In this document: positions 10,813 to 20,030 of the stretch, in pieces | Numbering within the stretch: the first letter of the stretch is position 1 | Layout of the letters: each line of letters begins with the position of its first letter | Source: Tieghemiomyces parasiticus | Taxonomy: Eukaryota > Kickxellomycota > Dimargaritomycetes > Dimargaritales > Dimargaritaceae | DNA: 38,688 nucleotides | Direction of reading: 5' to 3' | NCBI GenBank assembly: GCA_027575765.1 | Contig: JANBPT010000396.1 | Span: forward strand, 1-38,688 | Translations under genes and position numbers: made by a program | Notes under the pieces: model-generated | Told to the model about the DNA's origin: nothing | The model's database searches: none | The model's input: the letters and a program-made list of their open reading frames with translations, nothing else

Positions 10813-12680
10813 ATGCGTATCTCTATCTACACGGTACCTTCACTGTCGTTGATGGCCAATGCCATGGGCCGTCCGGGTCTGAAGAGCATTATCACCACTT
10901 TCCATTCCAATACACAAGATAATAACGCATCCTCGAAGTCAAAAGATAACGTCAGTGCGTTTAAGTTGCCTAATGATGTTATGCTTGATATTGTTCACAT
11001 ACTTCCTCCTGGCGATCGCAAACAATTCAGTCTTGTTTCTCGTCAGTTCCATGAGGTTAGCCAGGAGTACAAACGTCATGCCTTGAACAAGGTAAGCTAA
11101 TCAAAATGGCCGATCAAGTTACCCCCAGCAGAGGGTGCCTTACAAGATGCTTTTACCTTCTAGGTCCTCAACCTTGCACCAGGACGGTGGCGGGTAGCCG
11201 TAGGCGTTCTTTTGATATCGCCATTCTGACCCTCTTTAAACAATAGGAACGAAACCCCTGTGAGGTTCTTGGGGTGTAGTTGGACAACTACTAACCAGAC
11301 ATACCACTGTTTCCTCCTTTATTCCTATCTCATGCGACAAATCTTAACGTCTATTCGCGATAGCATAAATAACGTTTCGCTTCCGGGGGATTTTAATCGT
11401 GCCGCTTTAAACCTCACAGCCCCGAAAACTGAGGTTAAGACCGCAGAGTCTGAGGCCGAGGAGGCTCAAAGGGCGGTTCAACAGGCATCTGATGTCTTTG
11501 ATGAGCTAAATAACGAATATAATAAGGCCTTACAGGACCTGACTGACGGCCAGAAGGCCATATCGACCAAGAATCCGGTAGCGTCGCAGAGTAGTGACGA
11601 GTCCGAACTGACTAAGCTAAGCAAACTACGCCAGAATATGCGTAGTGCGCAAGAAGCTCTCGCTAACCAGGAGCGCCAGCGCAGCGTAGCACAGAATAAT
11701 CTTGAGCGGTGGACTGATGAGCTCGAGAGGGCCAAGACTGGGTATGCTGAGTGTTTGAAAAAATACACACTATTCTCCTCGGCCTTTGCCCATCAAATTA
11801 AGCGACTGGAAAAAAAATTCCGACCGTTTTCTCAGGCCTGGTTGCTCAACGTAGCCCCTCCTCTCAAAAACCCATCGGCTTTTTCCAAACTCAACCCGTT
11901 TTGCACGGACGGCCAGGAGGCTGATCAACATGATAAGGATATAATGGACACAAAGCCGGGCTAAATATAACCACCGCCACATTCACCACGACTGAGCCCT
12001 CCGAGGAAACCAGCCCTGATCTATTGTCCCCCCTGCCAGGAAAACATGCAACCGAGCGTGTCACGCCCCAGGATTTACTAGAATATCCCTATTCATATAT
12101 CTACGAGTTGATCACCCAGTTTGATGACGATCACCTCGGGCTACTAATTCGCCAGGTATTTGGGGAAAAAGTTGCAGCATATACGTTAATCCATTATACA
12201 AAGGACAAAGATGCCTTACTCGGGACAACTGACCCTCGGTCTATCCCTGGCCGCCGTCGTTTCGGTGAAGCACTTCATTGGACACGGGATCTGACCGTGG
12301 CCCTCGTCACTTTACGCTTCCTTCTTAACCCAACCGCCATTGCCCCGACGTCGGAGCTTTTCAAAATTTTGAGTGACCATGTGCTGGTCTCGTGGAATGC
12401 CCAGAAGCATATCTGGGCCATTGGGACCGAATTGAGTATTCCCGGGGTCGATTTTCTGGTGAAAGACGTGAGTAAAATGGACTACTCACTAATTAAGAGC
12501 TGCGCCAGCGATCGAGGCTGGAACATAGCCAAGGAAGAAGCTCACTCCCGCGCATTATCTGTTTTCAAACCATGTGCTGGTCTCTTTTATACTGCCTCGC
12601 CCATCCGCCTTGGCACTGGCAAGTCCCTCACTGTCCAGATGGTCCGTATTACAGAAAAAAAAGTCGTTTTTATGGTAAAA
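10813..12680 (+). pseudogene. F-box/coiled-coil protein gene, copy 1, probably broken
   Basis: The first exon (10,813-11,091) encodes an F-box: residues about 50-90 contain FKLPNDVMLDIVHILPPGDR and FSLVSRQFHEV. F-box proteins select substrates for SCF ubiquitin ligases. A GTAAGC donor at 11,092 and a TTCTAG acceptor at 11,161-11,163 keep the frame, but a TGA follows at 11,227 before the frame reopens. From 11,260 to 11,964 a long coiled coil follows (Glu/Gln/Lys-rich heptads, for example NQERQRSVAQNNLERW). At 11,962 this frame stops and the homologous continuation (VTPQDLLEYPYSYIYELITQ) is in another frame. The degenerate copy 2 shows a segment of about 60 bases that is missing here, so the shift looks like a lesion, not an intron. 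Homology-supported coding ends by about 12,160; the frame stays open to 13,049. An unusual multi-intron living gene is the alternative. Confidence 0.55.
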
Positions 12681-13049
12681 TTAACAGCTAACGCGTCATT
12701 CCACCGCCTAGTTAGGACAAGCGAATTGGGCCTAAGCCGCCACTTTTATTTTTTATTCATATATGTTTGGTTCCATCCTCGGGAGTCAGGGTTTATTAAA
12801 GCCTTGCTGCGCAACCGCAGAAGCGTGGGTTGGATAGATGCTTTGTCTACGGGTGAATTCCACCTAGGCCTTTTACCTAATGGTTCAGGTTTGCGTGTGG
12901 CCTGGGGTGGCTGCAGGAATACAAGAGGGAAATTATGCGGGCATACGCTGGGCAGACGTGAGTTGTACGTAGGAGAACTACACAATCATGGGATACGCCA
13001 ATTAGCAATGCAGAAGGGAACAGTAGGTAGTTTCAATAGCAGGGATTAA
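12681..13049 (+). other. Open-frame tail after the F-box pseudogene
   Basis: The frame that carries the C-terminal part of copy 1 stays open to 13,049. Beyond about 12,670 its composition changes, and a GTAAAA lies at 12,675, where an intron may begin or coding may end. No counterpart exists in copy 2, so coding status is undecided. Confidence 0.25.
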
Positions 13050-13683
13050 GGTATAGTAAGAGTCACTGTAAATTGCATGGTCCATAAATACGGAAGCCTA
13101 GGAGTCGTAAGGGCGGTGTTGAGCACAGCGCCACATACGTTTAATGCGATTATTCTAGTTTTCACTTAGTGTTAGAAGTGGACAAAAAGGGTCAGTAGTA
13201 GATTGAATACCAGGGTGCGTAATAATCGTATTAATGATGCCGTTGCAAGACCAATAGAGATGCGCCTTATATATGGCTGTGACGCTCAGAAACAAGGCCG
13301 CATATCTAGTGCACTCATATGCAAACTCTCCAAGCCACTAACCACCAAATCCGCCCTGCAACCTTTGGCGGGTAACTAACTGACCTCGAACCACCTAGCC
13401 TCGCACTTTATATCAGTGCAGGACTCCGCCCTCCTCCTTGGTCCCCCCGTCTGTTAATCTACGTCTCGTATCGTTTAGCATCCGTAGCACCCCTGCTACC
13501 ACGTTCCCTTACGCCTATCACTTTCTCCACGCCTTTTCCCTATCAACCTAGCTTCTACCACTCGTACCCACCTTACAATTGCACTATTCTCGCTTATTGT
13601 TTATTGCTTATATTATTGCATCCTCAGTAAAGCCCGTTACGACCCCCACATCCGCTAGTCCCCTTTAGGTGCATCACAGTAAA
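13050..13683. other. Intergenic region before F-box copy 2
   Basis: The right half (about 13,410-13,680) has a TTTATATC box and a long C/T-rich stretch, as expected of a promoter. The F-box-coding exon expected here is absent, so copy 2 has either lost its 5' half or was joined to other upstream DNA. Confidence 0.4.
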
Positions 13684-14455
13684 AAACGCAAAGGGAGACA
13701 TCAAAACGGCCCAAAAGGTGGTTCGGCAGACAGCTGAGTTCTTAGTCGAGCTAAGTGCTAAATATGAAAGAGCCTTACAATAGCTGACTGTCGCCCAGAA
13801 GGCCATATCGATCAGGGACCCGGTAGTGTCGCAGAACAAAGCCATGTCCAATCTGATTAAGCAGGCACTCGAGTCACACCTGTTGGTAATCGATGCGCAA
13901 GTTTCCGTCGCCAACCAGGAGCGCCTTTGCAGAGAGGCACGGGACAATCTTGGGTGGTGGGCCGCTGAGCTTGAGAGGGCTGAGGTCGAGCACACTGAGT
14001 GTTTGAAATTATACATACCGCTCTGTGTGGCTGTTTACTCGTCACACTTCGCAACTGGCAATACTCCTCCGGCCGTTCTCTCAGGCCCGGTTGCTCAATG
14101 AAGTCCGTCTTCTCGACAAATGCTCGTCTGTATTATCCCTATTCGGCCCATATTACGCGGACGCCCAGGAGTCTGAGCAGCATGATGAGGATTTTTGGAG
14201 GACCGCCGCTGGCGCGACCTCTGGGATTTCCGCAGGGATATCCAGAAATACCTCAAATCCGGGCTAAGCATGACCACCGCCACATTATCCTCGGTCGAGT
14301 CCTGCGAGGATACCAACATTAGTGTATTGCCTTGCCTGCCCGAGCAAAATCCGAACCGGGGTGTCACGCCCCAGGATTTACTGACCGCCCTATTCAAATA
14401 TCTATGTGGTAATCATCCAGTTTAATGACAATCACCTCGGGCTACTAATCCACTG
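13684..14455 (+). pseudogene. F-box/coiled-coil gene, copy 2, degenerate and 5'-truncated
   Basis: Aligns at protein and DNA level with copy 1 (about 11,440-12,160). Examples are GCCCAGAAGGCCATATCGA in the coiled coil, ANQER, ELERAE with a following TECLK, and FSQARLLNE. Later it shares GTCACGCCCCAGGATTTACT and CAATCACCTCGGGCTACTAAT. It has a TAG at 13,781-13,783 where copy 1 has GAC, a frame change between about 14,025 and 14,095, and another in a T-run near 14,190. The F-box itself is missing. It still carries a segment absent from copy 1 (RRWRDLWDFRRDIQKYL), so it helps show the ancestral protein's order. Divergence is large, so the duplication is old. Confidence 0.7.
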
Positions 14456-14485
14456 TCTACTGGGAGGATTATGGGTATATGGTAT

Positions 14486-14590
14486 TGTGACGGAGTGTGT
14501 AGCCTAAGGGGAGGAAGTATTTATTACACACTTGACAAATCTATCGTTTTTGGCCAACTCGCCGTCTTTAATTTAGCGTGGTTTTAAGAG
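14486..14590 (+). mobile_element. Short 5' fragment of the LTR-like family
   Basis: Starts TGTGACGGAGTGTGTAGCC, then TATTACACACTTGACAAATC and GCCGTCTTTA. It matches 3404-3560 of copy A closely, but lacks about 75 bases between the two blocks. Similarity stops near 14,590, so only the start of the element survives. It directly follows the degenerate F-box copy 2. Confidence 0.5.
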
Positions 14591-15217
14591 ATGACGCGAA
14601 ACCGTTTGGTTTAACTTGAGGCGCTTGGGTGAGGGAGTTTTTCCGTGAGGATTAGGATCCGAGTCGAGTCGAGTTCACCTTCAAAGTTTGAAGGCCGCCG
14701 CCCTCCTGGTTCTCAAAGGATAAGGATAATCGGTGATGGATGTTGGTACATTCCATCAGGGAGCCAGGTCCTGAAGGGAGGCGGCTTTCTTTGACTGGGA
14801 GGCTTCCTGGGAGGCGCCTCGGTTACAACATGGCTAAAGTCCACACTACGTGGCTCGGATAGGTTGGTAAAACAAAATCACACCATCTGCCTGTAGGGTG
14901 ACTTTGGTGCGTTTGTGGCCTTGGTGGATTCATTAGGTTATGCAGTGGGTATCGGTAGTAACGGGGGTTGCTGGAAGGGTCGCCGGCAAGGTATTGGAGG
15001 GAGGGTATCTCAAGCATCCCACGGTCCCAGCTAGGCTTGGCATGTGGCGTAATAGTACAAAAAAATATGTGACGCTCTAGAGGAGAATGGACATGCAGAG
15101 AGAAGGGGTATAACATGTAGACAAAGGAGGTCGGCAATGATGTGTAGAAGGGTGGATGACAAAATAATAATTTACCGATCGACTATGTCTTGATCGACGT
15201 CGTGTAGCGTGCACATT
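14591..15217. other. Intergenic region, accessory/core boundary
   Basis: A minus-strand frame of 104 codons (14,823-15,137) has no domain. To the right lies the 3' flank of the membrane-protein gene. Nothing else is supported. Confidence 0.4.
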
Positions 15218-15227
15218 CCAATAACAA

Positions 15228-15255
15228 ACACACACACGCACGTGTGTGTGTGTGT
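15228..15255. repeat. Alternating (CA)n/(TG)n palindrome
   Basis: Two 14-base arms centred on CACGTG are complementary except for one mismatched pair (15,238 with 15,245). Every step alternates purine and pyrimidine. It lies 38-65 bases past the stop codon of the membrane-protein gene, within its likely 3' UTR or terminator region. It could form a hairpin in RNA, or a cruciform or Z-DNA in the duplex. Confidence 0.75.
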
Positions 15256-15292
15256 GGATACTTCCCAACGAAGGAGGAGCTCTCCTCCAGCG

Positions 15293-17107
15293 CTAAGTAA
15301 AGTCAATATGGATAAGGGCCAGCAGCATATCTTGCAGGACGTGCACACTGACCAGGGCCATAGCGAGAGCCATCTCGGGGTACCGCTGGAAGTCTTTAGA
15401 GGCGTCGTGACCAATGGCGTGTCCATAAACGAGCCAGACGATATGGCGAGTGACGAAGCTGACGGCCAATTCGGAGAGCCAGACGGCCGTACTGGCCCAT
15501 AGGGTGAGTGACAAGGTGTACTGGTACTCGGGGTTACCGTCGTGCGGGGTGGCCTGGAAGCCAAAGTACGGGTAGAAGCGGGCATTAGGGCCGTAGTGGA
15601 GGATGAGGACCGCCGCTAAGAAGGTCATCATCGTGAGGTTCTCGGCATAATTGCGTAGGAAGAACGTCCGGCTGATCTGTTTGGTGTAGTCCTCGTAGGA
15701 GCGTTCGATGCCAAAAAGGCGGACTAGGAGGCGGTGTACGGTACGCGACATACGGAGCGGGTAGATGAAGACGATCCAGAGTGACGAGCCCAGCTGTACT
15801 AGCACAAACTGATCTAGCGAACGGAGGCGGGCGAACAGACTACGGTAAAAGATGAAGTAAATAAGGGTAAAATAGTGTCGGTAGATCATGATTAGCGGCC
15901 AGGACCGGATCTTAACTTCGATGATCCACTCGGCGACCCAATCGAGGACGCTGACGGTGACGACCCACGAGTACACGTAGAGCAGGCCAGCCAGCCAGTT
16001 GTGGGGCAAGGTGGACAAGAACAGGTAGGCAAGGTACTCGCCGGCCAGGAGGGCGGCGTAGGTGATGGACAAGGCGGCGGCAAACCACAGGAAACGACGG
16101 TACGACGACGGGGTTCGCCACTCGGTCTGGGCCAAAAAGATCTTTTGAAACTCGGTGAGGACGTGCCGGTGGCGGTTACGGTTTTGAGACCGGAGGACCA
16201 CCAGGGACACCAAGACGGGTAGGAGTAGGGTGGTGAGGGTGAGGAGAACCCAGGTCAGGGTATAGGTCTCCAGATTGAGCGTGGACCGGTAAATCACGGC
16301 GCCGACCGCGAGGGTGGTCAGCCAGGTAGTCAGATTGGCCGTGAAGGCGTTCATCGACTGCGGCCACCAGTTGAGCGCGTAGATACGGAACACCTGGTTG
16401 ACGAGCATTAGCGCCACCGCGTTGTACAGCCCGTAGTAGAAGAGCAGGAAGAACCAGAAATTCATCTTGGCCGGGTGGCCGGGGGCGGGCGCTTCGTCAG
16501 TGCCGACTACATCGACCGGGATGGGCACGGAGAACCAGGCCACCACCAGGATAACCGGACAGAGTTGCAGGACCAAGAACCGTTTCCAGGAAGCGTCGGT
16601 CCACGCTGTCACCCGAGCGGCGTACCGGCTGGGTCCCTCATGGGCGCGGGCCGCCGCTAGGGAGGAGTAGGTACTGTTGCGTCGGCTTACACCTTCACCG
16701 TCGGTCAGTAACCGCGACTGCTCGGTGACGACCGAATCGGGTTCCGACCAGGCCCGCGAAAGCCGTAGGGTCACGTTGGCCTGCCGAAGGTTCATCATGT
16801 CTTCCCAATGCGGGTTGAAGGCCTCCTCGGTTACGGGCGTATCGCTATCCAGACCCAGGAGCCCGGCAGGTCGCGTCGGAGTGGCAAGGACCGGGCCAGA
16901 CGTGGCGGTGGTAATGGTAAGGCCGTCGGCGGCAATGGAAGTACCGTAGGCTGGACCCGGCTCGTCGCCATGCACCAAGACTTCGTACGGATGGGCATGG
17001 TAGTCGTAAGTGACCGCTTCGGACGGCAGCGAGACGGCCGTCGTAAATTCGCCCGGGTCTGTTGGGAACGTGAGGTAAAAGGGCGGCCCCCGCGAGTCGG
17101 AGTCCAT
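15293..17107 (-). CDS. Orphan multi-pass membrane protein
   Basis: Single exon, 604 aa. Residues 1 to about 170 are hydrophilic, Ser/Thr/Pro-rich and probably cytosolic. From about 172 onward I count some eleven hydrophobic segments, near 174-196, 215-237, 253-273, 283-305, 337-363, 370-395, 410-427, 434-452, 489-505, 530-552 and 579-600. Loops are Arg-rich (SQNRNRHRH, around 307-315). No transporter signature, P-loop, channel selectivity filter or catalytic motif was recognised. The start is supported by an A/T-rich TATA-like stretch about 20-35 bases upstream (17,125-17,144). Composition matches the neighbouring core genes, so it is likely a real conserved gene of unknown function. Confidence 0.85.
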   Translation of the reverse strand: MDSDSRGPPFYLTFPTDPGEFTTAVSLPSEAVTYDYHAHPYEVLVHGDEPGPAYGTSIAADGLTITTATSGPVLATPTRPAGLLGLDSDTPVTEEAFNPHWEDMMNLRQANVTLRLSRAWSEPDSVVTEQSRLLTDGEGVSRRNSTYSSLAAARAHEGPSRYAARVTAWTDASWKRFLVLQLCPVILVVAWFSVPIPVDVVGTDEAPAPGHPAKMNFWFFLLFYYGLYNAVALMLVNQVFRIYALNWWPQSMNAFTANLTTWLTTLAVGAVIYRSTLNLETYTLTWVLLTLTTLLLPVLVSLVVLRSQNRNRHRHVLTEFQKIFLAQTEWRTPSSYRRFLWFAAALSITYAALLAGEYLAYLFLSTLPHNWLAGLLYVYSWVVTVSVLDWVAEWIIEVKIRSWPLIMIYRHYFTLIYFIFYRSLFARLRSLDQFVLVQLGSSLWIVFIYPLRMSRTVHRLLVRLFGIERSYEDYTKQISRTFFLRNYAENLTMMTFLAAVLILHYGPNARFYPYFGFQATPHDGNPEYQYTLSLTLWASTAVWLSELAVSFVTRHIVWLVYGHAIGHDASKDFQRYPEMALAMALVSVHVLQDMLLALIHIDFT

Positions 17108-17144
17108 GCGCTAGGATACTGGTGGAATATATAGATATAGATAG

Positions 17145-18305
17145 ACCGATATACTAGCTGGTGGCTGGGGAGTGACGGGCGTGCGATGCAGACCGGGAAG
17201 AAATTGGCAACTGAAGAGGGGTACCGGAGGTCTGGTGAAGGGAACGTGGTACGTCGATGGCTTGGCTGGTCGCTGGGTGCGGGTTGAGTTGGGGACATGT
17301 ACGACGGAGGTCCTGCGTGACAACAATACGAATGCGAATCGCGTCCGGAATACAATAAGGGGGGAAGGTTGGAACGTTACTCGGGCCGTGGCGGGGGGAA
17401 GCTGATCAGTACAGTAACCTGGACGGTGGTCTAGGACCGGATGGCATCGGACGAGTCGGGAGCGACCGCATTCGCCGACGGAGAATAGCAGGACAAGGGG
17501 ACAGGGCTAGTTGTTTGGGTAACGATATAATCCAGCGGGTGGCCGGAGTCCTGTGCAGCTGACGTATCTCTTTTTTTTTACACTCACCCCCCCCCTCCAA
17601 CCCAATCTGACTTGGCTGCCGGGCGATATGTATTGAGGGGCGTCACTACTGCTGACACTGAAAAGTGCCAGTAACATCCTCGGCCAGGAGGTATGGGCTA
17701 TGCTCAACCTAAGGGGAAAGTACATCGCCATGGCATGGCCATCCTGCCTTTTGTCTCTTTGGATTATTATGGAGGGAGGGATCGTGGGCAGATCAGCTTG
17801 AAAGTCATCGTACTCTGGCTTGAGACCGCCAAACCTAATTGGATTTCCGGTTTTAAACTAATCAGTCAAGAAAAGACTCAAAGGGAGTCCCGGGCACCCA
17901 GGAAAGGGGCACTTATCAGGTGACTGCCACTTATTTCCCATTTTCCCCAGATTGGTGGCGGTGCTGCTGGCCAGGTCGACCATGTGATTTGGCCGGAAGC
18001 CGGGTGTGGGCTTAATGCCCTTTCTCCCAAGCTCTAGGGGCGAATGTAGAGCTGTACCCTCGTTGTATATAGGTTATTATATATTTCAATGCAATCGACC
18101 GGCAACCCCGGTTTAATAAACGACATTCCCAGGAGCAAGAAAGAGGCACCTCCGCGCGATGGTAGAGGCGTGTCGGTGGTTACTAAGGCGGAGACGGTAC
18201 GTGATGGGCTCGACTCAGTAGTTCCTCGTACTAACAATGGCAGCGCTTCAAGGGTGGTGGACAGAAGGCGTGCAGGACAAAATGGCAATTATGACTAGCG
18301 AGCGA
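17145..18305. other. Intergenic region between two minus-strand genes
   Basis: No supported gene. The left end is the promoter side of the membrane protein and the right end the 3' flank of the transporter. T8 (17,571-17,578) and C-rich runs near 17,580-17,600 and a TATATA-rich stretch near 18,065-18,090 are present. Short frames of 60-84 codons are without domains. Confidence 0.45.
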
Positions 18306-20030
18306 CTACCCTGTGGCGTCCAGACTGGCCGGGGAGATGTCCGTGGGGATTTTGGTCGTCGGCTGAGACTGGCGGTGGTTGAGACGTGGGTCCCACTTCC
18401 GGGCGGTCCAGTAGGCCAGGAAGGCAGGGACCGAGGCGAAGACAAAGACTAGGCGATAATCGAACGGAAAGGGCAAGTCGTGGACCAGGGACCAACTCCA
18501 AATCTGTCCGCCGACCACGGGGCCCAGTGTCCGCGCCAATGAATTGGCGGCCTGACTCATGCCGTTGACGGTGCCGAGGTAGCGAGGGTCGGTCACCGAG
18601 TTGTTGACCAACATGATAATGGAGGTAAACGACAGAGAGCCAGCGCACATGCGGCCCACCAGGGCGACCATGAGGGCCGCCCAAGTCAGGGGACCGGGCC
18701 GTCTACCGGAGACTGATGGGTCCAGAGTAACCCGGTTGGCGTTTTGGGGCGTGGATGTCTCTTCCAGTAACCCGATGAGCGGAAAAGCCTGACACGCTAC
18801 CAGTAGGGATAGTGTGCCGACTTTGAAGCACCGCAGGAGACCCCACCGCCGCTGCAGCCTAGGGAATACTAGGAGTTGGAACGCCAGGAGGAGGGCGGCC
18901 GAGAGCGATAGCGTGGTACCGATTGCCCGAGTATCCAGACCCAGCTTGTAAGCCGCCCAAATGGGGTATATTTCATCCAGCACCAAGGAAACGAGAGCAA
19001 TGAAAAAGTTGCCGAGAATAACCTTGCGAGTCATGGGGCTGAAGGCCAGGGAAGAAAGACGGGACGGTTGACTGGCCAGGGCAGGGATATTCGGAGCGGT
19101 TACCGCCGTACAGCTGTTAGGCCGGGCCGGAGGGGAGACGGGGCTGGCAGATTGATGATCACTAAGGGTGTCATGTGACGGTCGGGTCAGCAAGGCCTGG
19201 TGCTCGCCACCGTATTCCGTCGCCGTCTGGAAATTTCGGGTAGGGACTGTGGCACTGCGTGCCGCAGAAATCGGTGGTGAGTTCGGGGCCGGTGTTACCG
19301 CATCGTCACGGCGATCCAGAGTCTCTTTGACCAGGTAAAAGACGCCGCTCCAGGCGACCAGGTTTAAAATCGCACAGACGAGACAGGGCAGAAGGTAGGG
19401 GAACTGAACGAAGAGCGCCATGTGTCCAAATAGGCCGGGGTAAGTCACCGCCGGGCGGGCCAGCAAGCCGCCCAAGGCAGGTCCTACCACCAGGCCGAAA
19501 ATCCACATCAGGGGCAGCAAACTGAACCCCTCAACCTGATTGGACTCGTCGGTGATCTCGGCCATGACTGTCTTGGCGGTGGCGAGGTTGCCGTTCAGAG
19601 CACCACATACAACGCGGGCGGTGATGGCCCAGTGCAGCGACGGACTGACCCCGAACATGACCATGGTGACGGCCGCGCCCAGGGTGCCGACGAGTAGGAC
19701 CGGCCGACGGCCGAAAGTGTCGGCCACCAGGCCCCAAAAGAAACTCGTCAGGAGCTGGGCCAGGGCAAAGGCCGAGGTTATCAGCCCTACATAGAACCCG
19801 ACCTGTTTGGGGTCGGCCGGGTGAATATCCTTAACCATGAAATAGACGAACGGGAAGAGCACGGAGAAGTTGAGAGGTTCCGTAATATGGATAAGGCAGA
19901 GAGTGGCCACTGGCCACCGCGGCAGTGGCGTAGGGGACGCTCTCATGGCTACGTAGTATTGGTAGTATGGAAGAGGAAGCGGGAAGGCAAGCGTGTCGGA
20001 TCCGGCGGGATTGTAGGTAACGGGGCGCAC
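18306..20030 (-). CDS. MFS transporter, ZIFL/YCR023C-like
   Basis: Single exon, 574 aa if the first ATG is used. An in-frame ATG at 19,946 (residue 29, MRASPTPLPRW) starts closer to the conserved part and may be the true start. Twelve membrane segments are expected in two halves joined by a hydrophilic loop of about 90 residues (about 245-335), rich in Ser, Pro and Thr. The MFS loop 2-3 signature is clear (GLVADTFGRRP, residues 100-110). Other family features are LPRWPVATLCLIHITEPLNF in the first helix and NNSVTDPRYLGTVNGMSQ late in the C half. These fit the zinc-induced-facilitator-like and yeast YCR023C group, which sits in vacuolar or plasma membranes and exports small molecules. The substrate cannot be told from sequence. 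Confidence 0.88.
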   Translation of the reverse strand: MRPVTYNPAGSDTLAFPLPLPYYQYYVAMRASPTPLPRWPVATLCLIHITEPLNFSVLFPFVYFMVKDIHPADPKQVGFYVGLITSAFALAQLLTSFFWGLVADTFGRRPVLLVGTLGAAVTMVMFGVSPSLHWAITARVVCGALNGNLATAKTVMAEITDESNQVEGFSLLPLMWIFGLVVGPALGGLLARPAVTYPGLFGHMALFVQFPYLLPCLVCAILNLVAWSGVFYLVKETLDRRDDAVTPAPNSPPISAARSATVPTRNFQTATEYGGEHQALLTRPSHDTLSDHQSASPVSPPARPNSCTAVTAPNIPALASQPSRLSSLAFSPMTRKVILGNFFIALVSLVLDEIYPIWAAYKLGLDTRAIGTTLSLSAALLLAFQLLVFPRLQRRWGLLRCFKVGTLSLLVACQAFPLIGLLEETSTPQNANRVTLDPSVSGRRPGPLTWAALMVALVGRMCAGSLSFTSIIMLVNNSVTDPRYLGTVNGMSQAANSLARTLGPVVGGQIWSWSLVHDLPFPFDYRLVFVFASVPAFLAYWTARKWDPRLNHRQSQPTTKIPTDISPASLDATG

